DNA of 64,000 bases from CAVZGO01 sp963774935. Its GTDB lineage: Bacteria > Chloroflexota > Anaerolineae > Anaerolineales > UBA4823. Below, piece after piece: positions 17,591 to 25,973 of the stretch. Each line of letters begins with the position of its first letter. The stretch's first letter is position 1. The translations under genes were made by a program, and so were the position numbers. The stretch spans positions 215,888 to 279,887 of the forward strand of contig CAVZGO010000002.1 in the NCBI GenBank assembly GCA_963774935.1, written 5' to 3'. The notes beneath the pieces are model-generated. The model did not search any database and was not told where the DNA came from. It worked only from the letters and a program-made list of their open reading frames with translations.

Positions 17591-18206
17591 ATGTCTGATA
17601 TGGTAGAGGTGCTAATCGATAGCATCCGTGTAAGTTTGATGTCTCAACAGCGCATTGTTATCCTGCGCGAGAAAAATGCTGAGCGGTACTTGCCGATCTG
17701 GATCGGCGTCTATGAGGCGGAATCGATCACCATCGCACTGCAAGAAGTCGAAGTTGCTCGACCACTCACCCATGACCTGATGAAGAATATCCTGACTGCA
17801 CTCAACACTCGGGTACTGCGAGTAGAAGTGGTAGCCTTAAAGGACGATACCTTCTATGGTAATATCGTTGCTGAGACCAGCGATAATATAATCAATATCG
17901 ACGCCCGACCTTCAGATGCACTGGCGATCGCCGTACGCAGCCATGTTCCAATTCTGGTAGCACGTTCGGTGATGGACACTGCCGGCATCTTACCTGAGGA
18001 GGATATCCAGGAATCTGGTGGCGAAGAGAAACCACGCAAGGCACTGCCGAAGTCCGAACTGACCGGCGATGACGAAGAGACCACTGAGACACCTGGATGC
18101 CGCTGAAGGTGGTGAAGAACGGCTCTCAATATTCAAGGATTTCCTGGAAGGGCTAGATTTAGGCGACCTGAATAACGACGAATCTGAAGGCGAAGACGAG
18201 AACTAA
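17591..18206 (+). CDS. Bifunctional nuclease family (DUF151) protein, frameshifted near the C-terminus
   Basis: The ATG at 17591 starts the usual BFN_dom sequence (MVEVLIDSIRVSL..., IVILREKNAERYLPIWIG, RPSDALAIAVRS). The domain covers residues 1-130 and is named for members with DNase and RNase activity. The uncorrected frame stops at 18106 after 171 residues. Removing one base near 18098 (CCTGGATGCC read as CCTGATGCC) continues the acidic tail to a stop at 18206. That tail contains a short UVR-like segment (FKDFLEGLDLG), a common ending in this family, which argues that the shift is an extra base. It precedes dnaB by about 100 bases. Confidence 0.85.
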
Positions 18207-18304
18207 CCTGCACTCAGCTCCTGAGACCGGGGTCCACCACGCCGATGGGCAGGTACACCCCGGTTTTTCGTCGGACATGTTCGAAGCATTTATATGGTAA
18301 TAAA

Positions 18305-19678
18305 ATGACGGATTATTCGACCACAGATACCGCTTATTCATCCGGCGCACAGGTTGTGCCAAGCAGCCGCGAGGCAGAGGAAGCCGTCCTTGGCTCCGTC
18401 TTGATCAATCCCGAGGCATATTACGACGTAGCTGCCTTCTTGCAGTCAGACGACTTTTATATCCATCGCCATCGCTGGATTTGGGAGTCATTTCACCGCT
18501 TGCACGAACGCCGGGTGCCGATCGATTTCCTCACGGTGTCTGAAGAATTGGACCAGATGGGACAGCTTGCCGAAGTTGGCGGACCGGCGTACCTGACAGC
18601 GTTGATCAACAATGTTCCAACATCTCTGCACGCCGAGTCTTATGGACGAATCGTTGAAGGAACCGCCATCCGGCGTAAGATGCTGCAGGCTGCCAACGAC
18701 ATTGCCAAGCTTGCCTTCCAGGAAGAAATAGGCGTTGACGCAGTCATGGATGAAGCAGAAAAAGCCGTATTCGGGGTTTCTGAACGACGGCTGACACGCG
18801 ACCTGCAAACCATCCAGCAGGTGCTCAGTGAATATTATGATCGCATCGATCTGCTTGCTCGCCGGGAGCCAGGCATCAGTGGGGTGCCAACCGGATTTAT
18901 CGACCTGGATCGCACGCTTGAGGGTTTGCAGCCATCGGATTTTCTAATTGTCGCCGGTCGTCCTGGTATGGGAAAGACTGCTTTCATGTTATCAGCAGCC
19001 AAGAATGCAGCCCTGACCCATAAAAAGCATGTGGCAATATTTTCATTAGAAATGTCGAATGAACAGCTCATCCAGCGCCTAATCGCTCAGGAGACAGAAA
19101 TCGACTCGCAGCGCCTGCGCTCAGGTAAGCTGGAAGACGATGAATGGCAGCTTTTCTCGCATGCTGTCGAAGTGCTCAGCGACACACGCATGTTCCTGGA
19201 TGATACCCCCAGCCTGACACCACTGCAGCTGCGCACCAAGTGCCGCCGTTTGCACCTGGAACACCGCCTTGATCTTGTAGTCGTTGACTATCTCCAATTA
19301 ATGTCCAGTGGTTTAAGAGCGGAGAATCGCGTACAAGAAGTTTCTTACATCTCGCGTAATCTGAAGGTGCTCGCCCGTGAGCTGAATGTCCCGGTCCTGG
19401 CTGCCGCCCAGCTCTCACGCGCCGTCGAACAACGAACAGATAAAGAACCTCAGCTTTCCGATCTGCGCGAATCCGGCAGTCTGGAACAGGATGCGGATAT
19501 CGTCATGTTCATCCACCGTCCGGAAATGTATGAAAAAGATACGCTCAGGCAAAACCTTGCCCAGATCAAGATCGCCAAGCACCGTAATGGTCCAACCGGC
19601 AGTGTTGACCTGGTATTTCGCAGTAACATCGCCAAGTTTGAGAACGCTGCGTTGAGTAACGTCAATCTAAACCGCTAA
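18305..19678 (+). CDS. dnaB: Replicative DNA helicase DnaB
   Basis: A 457-residue hexameric replicative helicase. The N-terminal DnaB domain includes SREAEEAVLGSVLINPEAY. The RecA-like ATPase domain has Walker A GRPGMGKT near residue 219, ALEM-type SLEMS, and Walker B LVVVDYLQLM, followed by the DnaB-type LSDLRESGSLEQDAD. No intein is present. I prefer the ATG at 18305 because the N-terminus then matches the family; the upstream in-frame ATG adds 20 unlikely residues. Directly downstream are a DnaD-like protein and a DnaC-like loader, so this is a helicase-loading operon. Confidence 0.96.
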   Translation: MTDYSTTDTAYSSGAQVVPSSREAEEAVLGSVLINPEAYYDVAAFLQSDDFYIHRHRWIWESFHRLHERRVPIDFLTVSEELDQMGQLAEVGGPAYLTALINNVPTSLHAESYGRIVEGTAIRRKMLQAANDIAKLAFQEEIGVDAVMDEAEKAVFGVSERRLTRDLQTIQQVLSEYYDRIDLLARREPGISGVPTGFIDLDRTLEGLQPSDFLIVAGRPGMGKTAFMLSAAKNAALTHKKHVAIFSLEMSNEQLIQRLIAQETEIDSQRLRSGKLEDDEWQLFSHAVEVLSDTRMFLDDTPSLTPLQLRTKCRRLHLEHRLDLVVVDYLQLMSSGLRAENRVQEVSYISRNLKVLARELNVPVLAAAQLSRAVEQRTDKEPQLSDLRESGSLEQDADIVMFIHRPEMYEKDTLRQNLAQIKIAKHRNGPTGSVDLVFRSNIAKFENAALSNVNLNR

Positions 19679-19687
19679 GCCGAGGCG

Positions 19688-20380
19688 ATGATGACCTTCA
19701 AAGGCTTTCAAAGTGGTAAAACTCATTTCACCCCCATCCCGACGGATTTCTTCAGCGAGATCCTGCCGCAAGTGGATCATTTAGGTGAATTAAAAATCAT
19801 CCTGTATGTTTTCTGGCGCGTGGATCGCATGGAAGGAGCTTTCCGCTACCTTCGTCGAGATGATTTTTTGAGTGACCACCTGCTGATGGAAAGCCTGGGT
19901 AATCCTGGTGAGTTAGATGAGGGTATAAAACGCCTTTTGGACCAAAATGTGCTGCTTTCGGCAACCGTCCAAACGGATGATGGGGAAGACCTGCTCTTTT
20001 TCCTTAACTCTCCTAAAGGAAGGTCAGCAGTGCAATCCATCCAACGCGGTGAGTTTCGGATAGAGGGTAATCAACACCCATCGATCGAGCTCGCCCCTGA
20101 ACCGCCGAACATTTATCGACTGTATGAAACGAACATTGGTCCTCTGACACCGATGATTGCTGAAGCCCTGGGCGAAGCGGAAGATACCTACCCTGACGCA
20201 TGGATTGAGGAAGCCTTCCGAATTGCTGTTGAAAACAATGCCCGTAACTGGCGCTACATTGCCGCCATTCTGAAACGCTGGCAGGAAGAAGGACGTCATG
20301 ACGAAAAAGATCGAAGAGACTCTGAGAAAACTCGCCGAAAGTACATCCAAGGTGAACTCTCCGACTACATCGAGCACTAA
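19688..20380 (+). CDS. DnaD-like replication protein
   Basis: A 230-residue protein that starts 9 bases after dnaB. The C-terminal half carries the DnaD/DnaB2 signature: LYETNIGPLTPMIAEALGEAE, then AWIEEAFRIAVENNARNWRYIAAILKRW, close to the YxxxIRxI-type end of DnaD domains. The N-terminal half resembles a winged helix. In Firmicutes such proteins remodel DNA and help load the replicative helicase. Its location between dnaB and the AAA+ loader supports the same job here. Confidence 0.85.
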   Translation: MMTFKGFQSGKTHFTPIPTDFFSEILPQVDHLGELKIILYVFWRVDRMEGAFRYLRRDDFLSDHLLMESLGNPGELDEGIKRLLDQNVLLSATVQTDDGEDLLFFLNSPKGRSAVQSIQRGEFRIEGNQHPSIELAPEPPNIYRLYETNIGPLTPMIAEALGEAEDTYPDAWIEEAFRIAVENNARNWRYIAAILKRWQEEGRHDEKDRRDSEKTRRKYIQGELSDYIEH

Positions 20381-21731
20381 TCGGCGCCCAAAAAGCCTTC
20401 CCGGAGATCCCGACTGCCCAATTTGTCATGGGATCGGTTATCTTCGCCAGGATTTACCGGTCGGTCATCCTGAATTTGGGAAGGTGCAGCCTTGCCAGTG
20501 CCGGATGCGCCAGATCAACGATCAGATTCACCAGCACCTGTTTGAGCTCAGCCAGCTGAAAGAGCTCAGCCAGCTAACTTTCGAAACCTACCTGGCGCGT
20601 GGCAGCATGGGATTACCGCCGCGCCAGGCGGAATCAGTTGAGTATGCATATAACACTGCCAAACTGTACGCTCAGTCGTTAAACGGCTGGCTGTTACTGA
20701 TGGGGGGTTATGGCTGCGGAAAAACCCACCTGGCAGCCGCGATCGCGAATTTTGCTGTCAGCCTGGGCGTCCCAGCCTTATTTCTTACCGTACCAGACTT
20801 GCTTGACTCTCTGCGTTTCGCCTTTGATGACCCCCAGGCGACTTTCGAGGAACGTTTCGAGGAGATTCGCCGGGTGAACCTTTTAGTGCTGGATGATTTC
20901 GGCACACATAACGCCACACCCTGGGCTCAGGAAAAGCTATTCCAGATCATCAATTACCGGTATATTAATAACCTTTCTACAGTGATTACCACCAATCTGC
21001 TCCTGGACCAGATCGAGCCTCGCATACGGTCGCGGCTTGAGGACGAGAAACTGGTCAACCGAGTGACCATCCTGGCGGGCGATTTTCGACGACCGGCAAC
21101 TGACCACGGTCACCACGAGCTTTCTTCATTGCAGCTTCTCAATGAATTAACTTTTGAGAAATTTGATTTTCGCAAGAACGAGAAACTGAGCGCGGATGAA
21201 ATAAATAACTTAATGCGCGCTTACGAGGAAGCACAAGACTTTGCCCAGCGACCGAGCGGTTGGTTGATGTTCCTTGGCGATCATGGCTGTGGTAAAACTC
21301 ACCTTGCTGCAGCGATCGGCAACTACCGCCAGGAATTAGGTGACCAGCCAATTTTCGTCAGCGTGCCCGAAATGCTGGATGAGCTGCGGTCGACATTTAA
21401 CCCGGAAAGCAGCATCCGCATGGACCGCCGCTTTGAGGAATATAAAACCGCACCAATATTGATCCTGGACGCGCTGGGAACTCAATCCAGCACCCCCTGG
21501 GCACGTGAAAAACTCTACCAGCTGTTCGATTATCGCTATTTCAGCCGGTTGCCTACGGTGATTACGACTCAGGTGCAAATTGAAGACCTTGACTCCCACC
21601 TGCGCAGCAGGCTGTTAGATACACGCCTGTGCACCTTATTTGCCATAACAGCCCCCGACTATCGCGGCGGTGGTCAGCGAAAACCCCGCCCGAAAACCAG
21701 CCGACGTACCACACCTTCGAGAGGAAAATAA
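20298..21731 (+). CDS. DnaC-like helicase loader with two AAA+ domains in tandem
   Basis: A 477-residue protein; ordinary DnaC/DnaI/IstB ATPases are about 250. A zinc-binding segment comes first (CPICHG near residue 40 and CQC near 66). AAA+ domain 1 has Walker A GGYGCGKT (136-143), Walker B LLVLDDFG and an RSRL arginine finger. Domain 2 repeats the same layout: Walker A GDHGCGKT (about 327), Walker B LILDALG, and RSRL. In domain 2 the second acidic residue of Walker B is Ala, so hydrolysis there may be impaired. The gene overlaps the DnaD-like gene by 83 bases and has a GGAAGAAGG ribosome site. It is probably the DnaB loader in this organism. Confidence 0.9.
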   Translation: MTKKIEETLRKLAESTSKVNSPTTSSTNRRPKSLPGDPDCPICHGIGYLRQDLPVGHPEFGKVQPCQCRMRQINDQIHQHLFELSQLKELSQLTFETYLARGSMGLPPRQAESVEYAYNTAKLYAQSLNGWLLLMGGYGCGKTHLAAAIANFAVSLGVPALFLTVPDLLDSLRFAFDDPQATFEERFEEIRRVNLLVLDDFGTHNATPWAQEKLFQIINYRYINNLSTVITTNLLLDQIEPRIRSRLEDEKLVNRVTILAGDFRRPATDHGHHELSSLQLLNELTFEKFDFRKNEKLSADEINNLMRAYEEAQDFAQRPSGWLMFLGDHGCGKTHLAAAIGNYRQELGDQPIFVSVPEMLDELRSTFNPESSIRMDRRFEEYKTAPILILDALGTQSSTPWAREKLYQLFDYRYFSRLPTVITTQVQIEDLDSHLRSRLLDTRLCTLFAITAPDYRGGGQRKPRPKTSRRTTPSRGK

Positions 21732-21922
21732 TGACCGAACCAACCCCCATTTGCATATACTGCGAACAATCCAGCCAGCACACTCCATTGCTGCCATTCA
21801 TCTTCGATAACCAGCAGCACTGGATCTGCCCACAGCACCTGCCAATTTTGATCCATAAACCGGAACAGTTGATTGATAAGCTGCCTGGGATGCAAGTGCT
21901 GCCGGTAGAACCCCACGACTAA
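21731..21922 (+). CDS. Small Cys/His protein, probable zinc-binding
   Basis: A 63-residue protein whose ATG overlaps the previous stop by one base (TAATG), after GAGGAAAA. Potential metal ligands are CIYC at residues 8-11 and WICPQH near residue 35. The layout (CxxC, then CxxH) fits a single small zinc finger. No family is recognised. Translational coupling to the AAA+ loader suggests a link to replication, or simply shared expression. Confidence 0.7.
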   Translation: MTEPTPICIYCEQSSQHTPLLPFIFDNQQHWICPQHLPILIHKPEQLIDKLPGMQVLPVEPHD

Positions 21923-21929
21923 TCGGAAT

Positions 21930-22955
21930 ATGGCCTTACTACCCCTACCTCCTTTCTTCGATCCCGCGCGGGTCGGACAGGTCTGGCCTGTGCCTTACCA
22001 GCAGCGTGAATTACAGGCACTCCAGTGGGCACAACAGCACAATATCCAGCCGGCGTCGCAGGACAGGATTAAGATTGCCCTGTTAGGGATCGATATCCAA
22101 AACAGTTTTTGCATTCCTGGATATGAGCTGTTCGTCGGTGGTCGTTCTGGTGAAGGCGCAGTACACGATAACCAAAGACTATGCGCATTCATCTACCGAA
22201 ACCTTGCCCACATCACGCACATATTTGCTACTTTGGATACTCACACCGCCATGCAAATTTTCCACCCGATCTTCCTGGTGGACGAGCATGGCAATCACCC
22301 CGCACCGCACACAACGGTCTCGCTGGAAGACCTGCGCAATGGACGCTGGAAGTTTAATGTCGAAATTGCCTCAAGCCTGGGGATCGATCCCGATTATGGA
22401 CAGCGCCACTTGCTGCATTACGCAGAAAGCCTGAAAGCGCATGGTAAATATGACCTCACCATCTGGCCTTACCATGTGATGACTGGCAGCCTGGGGAATG
22501 CCCTTGTGCCAGCCTTTGAGGAAGCTCTTTTCTTCCACACAATCGCTCGTTACACACAGGCTGAGTTTGACGTCAAAGGCGATCATCCACTGACGGAAAA
22601 CTACTCGGCAATTGGGCCGGAAGTGCGCGACGGCCCGGATGGCGCGCTGATTGCGGAAAGGAATTCCCGCTACCTGGCAATGATCCAGCATTTCGATGCG
22701 CTGATCATTGCTGGACAGGCGAAAAGCCACTGCCTGGCATGGACAGTAGCGGATTTGTTAACTGATATCCAGCAAATCAATCCAAGCCTCGCTGGAAAAG
22801 TATATCTGCTCGAAGACTGCACATCGCCTGTAGTCGTGCCAGGCATTGTAGATTACACAGAGGATGCAGACCGTGCTTTCGAGCATTTTGCGAAGGCAGG
22901 CATGCACATCGTGCACTCCGATCAATCCATTGAAGATTGGCCTGAAATCGGTTAA
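21930..22955 (+). CDS. Isochorismatase-family cysteine hydrolase
   Basis: A 341-residue member of the isochorismatase/nicotinamidase superfamily, longer than the usual 180-210. The first catalytic Asp is in IALLGIDIQNSF (near residue 53) and the nucleophile Cys is in AGQAKSHCLAWTVADLL. The region between them carries the DTHTAMQIFHP segment, which resembles the metal-binding DxHxxxxxH of nicotinamidases. The substrate may be nicotinamide or another amide. It follows the small zinc protein by 8 bases and is the last gene of this run. Confidence 0.82.
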   Translation: MALLPLPPFFDPARVGQVWPVPYQQRELQALQWAQQHNIQPASQDRIKIALLGIDIQNSFCIPGYELFVGGRSGEGAVHDNQRLCAFIYRNLAHITHIFATLDTHTAMQIFHPIFLVDEHGNHPAPHTTVSLEDLRNGRWKFNVEIASSLGIDPDYGQRHLLHYAESLKAHGKYDLTIWPYHVMTGSLGNALVPAFEEALFFHTIARYTQAEFDVKGDHPLTENYSAIGPEVRDGPDGALIAERNSRYLAMIQHFDALIIAGQAKSHCLAWTVADLLTDIQQINPSLAGKVYLLEDCTSPVVVPGIVDYTEDADRAFEHFAKAGMHIVHSDQSIEDWPEIG

Positions 22956-23124
22956 CAGGCATCGATCAAAACCAGAACCAGCAGTTGATAATCGGACTAA
23001 ACCAGTCACTATTGACAGGCAAGGGCTTTTATGGTTTACTAGAATTACCATATGAGCGGGTACTTATCACTTAATTTATACCCGCCCTCTCCTCCGCCAT
23101 CCTATAGAAGAGGAGGTGTTGCCG

Positions 23125-23184
23125 ATGGACCATAGTACCAGTACCACCAACAGCGCTGCGGCAATCCTCCTCGATCTTCGATAG
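23125..23184 (+). CDS. Candidate 19-residue leader peptide
   Basis: A short frame encodes MDHSTSTTNSAAAILLDLR. It has a strong ribosome site (GAGGAGGTG) 8 bases before the ATG. Its stop falls in the loop of a 12-bp perfect inverted repeat, and a terminator-like hairpin lies just downstream. The Thr/Ser run and the Ile-Leu-Leu triplet recall amino-acid attenuation leaders, but the downstream gene is a dehydrogenase and no leader of this sequence is known to me. Confidence 0.5.
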   Translation: MDHSTSTTNSAAAILLDLR

Positions 23185-23236
23185 GTAGCCGCAGCGCTGC
23201 AAGGAGCCGTCTCTCGAGGCGGCTCCTTGTCTTTCC
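23151..23236 (+). promoter_or_regulatory. Candidate transcription attenuator
   Basis: CAGCGCTGCGGC (23151-23162) and GCCGCAGCGCTG (23188-23199) pair perfectly. They are followed by CAAGGAGCCG (23200-23209) and CGGCTCCTTG (23220-23229), then TCTTT. GCCGC of the first hairpin could instead pair with GCGGC (23219-23223) and break the terminator. The 327 bases between 22956 and 23282 hold only this leader. Confidence 0.55.
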
Positions 23237-23282
23237 AGACTTTGTTAACCTCAAACGGAGTTTTTTCCATGAAGGGCCGGCA

Positions 23283-24518
23283 ATGAAAGCGATCGCCTTT
23301 GAATACAAACTTCCCAGACTGGCATTTGCACAAATCACGCGAAAGATTTCTCCAAATCTGTGCACGAGCGCTCTCGGACCGACCCGACTTACCGAGATCC
23401 CGCAACCCGTCTTGCTGGGTGACGATTGGACGGTGGTGCGCACATCGCTTTGCGGTATCTGCGGGAGTGACACCAAGCAGATCTTCCTGGACGCGAATTT
23501 TGATAACCCCCTGGATGCGTTAATTTCATTCCCCAATGTGCTGGGACACGAAGCAATTGGGATCGTTGTTGAGGCTGGCTCAGCGGTAAAGAATTTAAAA
23601 GTCGGGCAGCGAGTAGCCCTGAACCCCTGGCTACCCTGCCTCCCGCGCGGCATCCAACCACCCTGCCCCGCCTGCCAGCAGGGACGCTATTATAACTGCC
23701 AGCATTTTACCGATGGGCGCTTGCCTCCTGGCATGCATACAGGCAACAGCCGTGCGGCTACTGGAGGCTTCGCCCCCTACTTTCCCGCCCATGAGTCCAT
23801 GCTCTTTCCCATTGCGGATGAAATTCCTGACGAGCGTGCCGTGCTCTCGGATCCCTTTTCGGTGAGCTTGCACGCTGTGCTAAAAGCGCCTCCTTTGGAA
23901 GATGCTCTGGCGCTGGTGTATGGTTGTGGATCGCTGGGTATGCTTACGATTGCGATCCTGAGCAGCCTTTACCCACAAACCAAAATAGCCGTGATCGCCC
24001 GCCATGCCCGTCAGGAGCAAATGGCGCGTGCTCTGGGCGCCAGCCATGTGATAAGGGCGGAACAGCCCGTTCAGATTGTGGAGGCTCTTGCCGAAATCGT
24101 CACTACCCGGGTCTACAGATCGCGTTTTGGAATGCCTTTTCTGCTGGACGGAGCGGGAGTCGTGTACGATACGATCGGCTCGGCAGAAACACTGTCTGTC
24201 GGAATACGCGTTGCTCGCCCCGCTGCTGCAATTGTCGTCACTGGTGTGAGTAAGCCCCACCGGTTTGAATGGACGCCGCACTATTTCAAGGAAATAAACT
24301 TGATCGGGTCGAACGCTTTTGGAATAGAAGAGTTTGAAGGAGAGCGTCTTCACGCCTTCCAGATCTATTTCAAACTGCTACAGGAAAAGCGGCTGCGCTT
24401 GCCCGAAATGGTCACCCATCGCTTTAAACTGGATGACTGGCGCCAGGCGCTGGAAGTTTCGTATCACAAAAACCGCCACCAGGCAATCAAGGTCGTCTTT
24501 GAATATCCAGAATCGTAA
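23283..24518 (+). CDS. Zinc-dependent alcohol dehydrogenase family protein
   Basis: A 411-residue medium-chain dehydrogenase. Catalytic zinc ligands are seen in CGICGSD (near residue 60) and GHEAIGIVVEAGSAV. A structural zinc lobe is present but unusual (PCPACQQGRYYNC). The NAD(P)-binding Rossmann motif is VYGCGSLG near residue 218. It is longer than typical ADH (about 350) because of inserts around the structural zinc and in the cofactor domain. The substrate is unknown: alcohols, polyols and threonine are all possible. It is preceded by the candidate attenuator, and an unrelated truncated GNAT gene lies just behind it. Confidence 0.88.
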   Translation: MKAIAFEYKLPRLAFAQITRKISPNLCTSALGPTRLTEIPQPVLLGDDWTVVRTSLCGICGSDTKQIFLDANFDNPLDALISFPNVLGHEAIGIVVEAGSAVKNLKVGQRVALNPWLPCLPRGIQPPCPACQQGRYYNCQHFTDGRLPPGMHTGNSRAATGGFAPYFPAHESMLFPIADEIPDERAVLSDPFSVSLHAVLKAPPLEDALALVYGCGSLGMLTIAILSSLYPQTKIAVIARHARQEQMARALGASHVIRAEQPVQIVEALAEIVTTRVYRSRFGMPFLLDGAGVVYDTIGSAETLSVGIRVARPAAAIVVTGVSKPHRFEWTPHYFKEINLIGSNAFGIEEFEGERLHAFQIYFKLLQEKRLRLPEMVTHRFKLDDWRQALEVSYHKNRHQAIKVVFEYPES

Positions 24519-24537
24519 GCGAATAGATACATGGTAA

Positions 24538-24816
24538 CAGTGCGCCGGGAAACACCCGCAGAAGCAAGGCATCGGAACTGAGCTGATCCAGTGCGGCAAT
24601 GGAAAACTGGCTGGTGAGGGCTATGACTTTGTTGGCTTACTGGGCAATCCGCGATATTACACTCGTTTCGGCTTTCGCCCGAGAGCAGAATTTAACCTGG
24701 ACAACGAGTACGACGCCGGTGATGAATTCATGGCGCTGGAATTACACCCGGGAGCATTGGATGGAGTGCACGGGTTGGTGCGTTTTGTTCGTGAGTTTAT
24801 GGAGGTAGGGGCTTAG
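24538..24816 (+). pseudogene. Truncated GNAT acetyltransferase (C-terminal remnant)
   Basis: The frame from 24538 to the stop at 24816 encodes the end of a GNAT fold: QGIGTELIQ (acetyl-CoA pyrophosphate loop), then VGLLGNPRYYTRFGFRP, a hallmark of the YhbS-like branch. The N-terminal half, including the first strands, is missing. There is no start codon with a ribosome site, and the fragment begins right after the dehydrogenase stop. It looks like a deletion remnant left by a rearrangement. Confidence 0.75.
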
Positions 24817-24825
24817 GAAGAAAAT

Positions 24826-25287
24826 TTAACTCGCTGATAATGCATCCTGGATGAACTTCACCCAGACACCTTCAGGGTTCCAGATGCGCTTCAAATCAGC
24901 CATTGCCAGGTCGGGGGATTCCTCCAGGCGAAGGATTCTATACAGTGCAGCGAATACCGAGGCGCGGTAGTTCGCTACGCAGTGCACAAAAACATGCTCC
25001 TGTTTGTGATCATCCATTGCTTGAAAAAACAGGCGTAAATCTTCTTGCTGTGGCGCTGCCCAAATCACGGGGATCCAGATATAGCCCATTCCCAGTGTGC
25101 TTACGATCTCGTCTTCATTTAAATGCACATGTTCTGGCTCTGGGGCAGCCAGATTGATGACCACCTGATATCCGGCGTTGGCGATGAGCGAGAACTGCTC
25201 AAGGCTGGGCATGCCGCTGGTGCTAATTCGTTCGCCAATCACCTGGAAATTTCGAATATCGTGTAGATCTTCTGAAGATATTGTCAT
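24826..25287 (-). CDS. Protein-tyrosine-phosphatase-like protein (CX4R variant)
   Basis: A 153-residue protein of the DUF442/beta-lactamase-hydrolase-like phosphatase group. The active-site loop is HCVANYRAS, with four residues between Cys and Arg instead of five, a known variant in this subfamily. An upstream GMPSLEQFSLIANAGYQVVINL segment matches the family. It is the last gene of a minus-strand trio (CDP-alcohol transferase, ankyrin protein, phosphatase). Substrate unknown. Confidence 0.8.
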   Translation of the reverse strand: MTISSEDLHDIRNFQVIGERISTSGMPSLEQFSLIANAGYQVVINLAAPEPEHVHLNEDEIVSTLGMGYIWIPVIWAAPQQEDLRLFFQAMDDHKQEHVFVHCVANYRASVFAALYRILRLEESPDLAMADLKRIWNPEGVWVKFIQDALSAS

Positions 25288-25303
25288 AGATTTTCTGGTT
25301 GGT

Positions 25304-25960
25304 TTATTCGATCAGAAGTAAACTCGCAGCTTCGCTGTGACCGGCAGCTTCAGCCATATCCAACGGTGTCTTGCCGTCGCTCGTGCGTCGTCGTGGGTCA
25401 GCACCAAACTCAAGCAGCAGCTTAATCATCTCGATCTGACCGTTTTGTGCAGCACCGTGGAGGGGGGTGAAGCTATCTTGCTGCACCGCGTTGACCAGCG
25501 CCCCGTTTTCCAATAGCATGCGGGCAATTTCCAGGTGCTGGTTGGCTACCGCCGCATGCAGCGGCATCACCTCCATGCGGTTCTGAGAAGGGGTATTGAC
25601 CTCTGCTCCGGCGGACAGCAGGTAAGCCGCCACATCGAGGTGCCCAAAGAAACAGGCCAGCCCAAGGGGAGGGAAACCATCTACCGAGAATGTGTTGGCC
25701 AGGAGCGCGTCCGTTTCAACCAATACTTTCACCCTCTTCAAATCACCAACCGCTGCAGGTTCAAAAATATTCAGGCTGCCTTTCTTACTTGCCAGCAATT
25801 GGGCAAGCTCGCTGTGCGAGTAGTATGCTGCCAGCAGCACGATTGAAAGCCCCGAGTTCTTTTTTGCCTCAACCAAGGATGGATCATGAGCCAACAAATC
25901 CTTTACCAGTGTCTCATTGCCTTGCTGAACTGCTTCAATAAATTGTTGGAGCTCGCTCAT
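25304..25960 (-). CDS. Ankyrin-repeat protein
   Basis: A 218-residue protein made almost entirely of ankyrin repeats; at least five are readable (for example GFPPLGLACFFGHLDVAAYL, MPLHAAVANQHLEIARMLL, TPLHGAAQNGQIEMIKLLL, KTPLDMAEAAGHSEAASLL). No signal peptide or catalytic domain is present, so it should act as a cytoplasmic protein-binding scaffold. The gene lies 13 bases after the CDP-alcohol transferase gene. Confidence 0.9.
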   Translation of the reverse strand: MSELQQFIEAVQQGNETLVKDLLAHDPSLVEAKKNSGLSIVLLAAYYSHSELAQLLASKKGSLNIFEPAAVGDLKRVKVLVETDALLANTFSVDGFPPLGLACFFGHLDVAAYLLSAGAEVNTPSQNRMEVMPLHAAVANQHLEIARMLLENGALVNAVQQDSFTPLHGAAQNGQIEMIKLLLEFGADPRRRTSDGKTPLDMAEAAGHSEAASLLLIE

Positions 25961-25973
25961 CAGAGAATTATCC

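Noticed and set aside
24599..24808. A 69-codon frame beginning MENWLVRAM
   Set aside because: It is a shadow of the GNAT remnant, which is read in another frame and shows clear family motifs.
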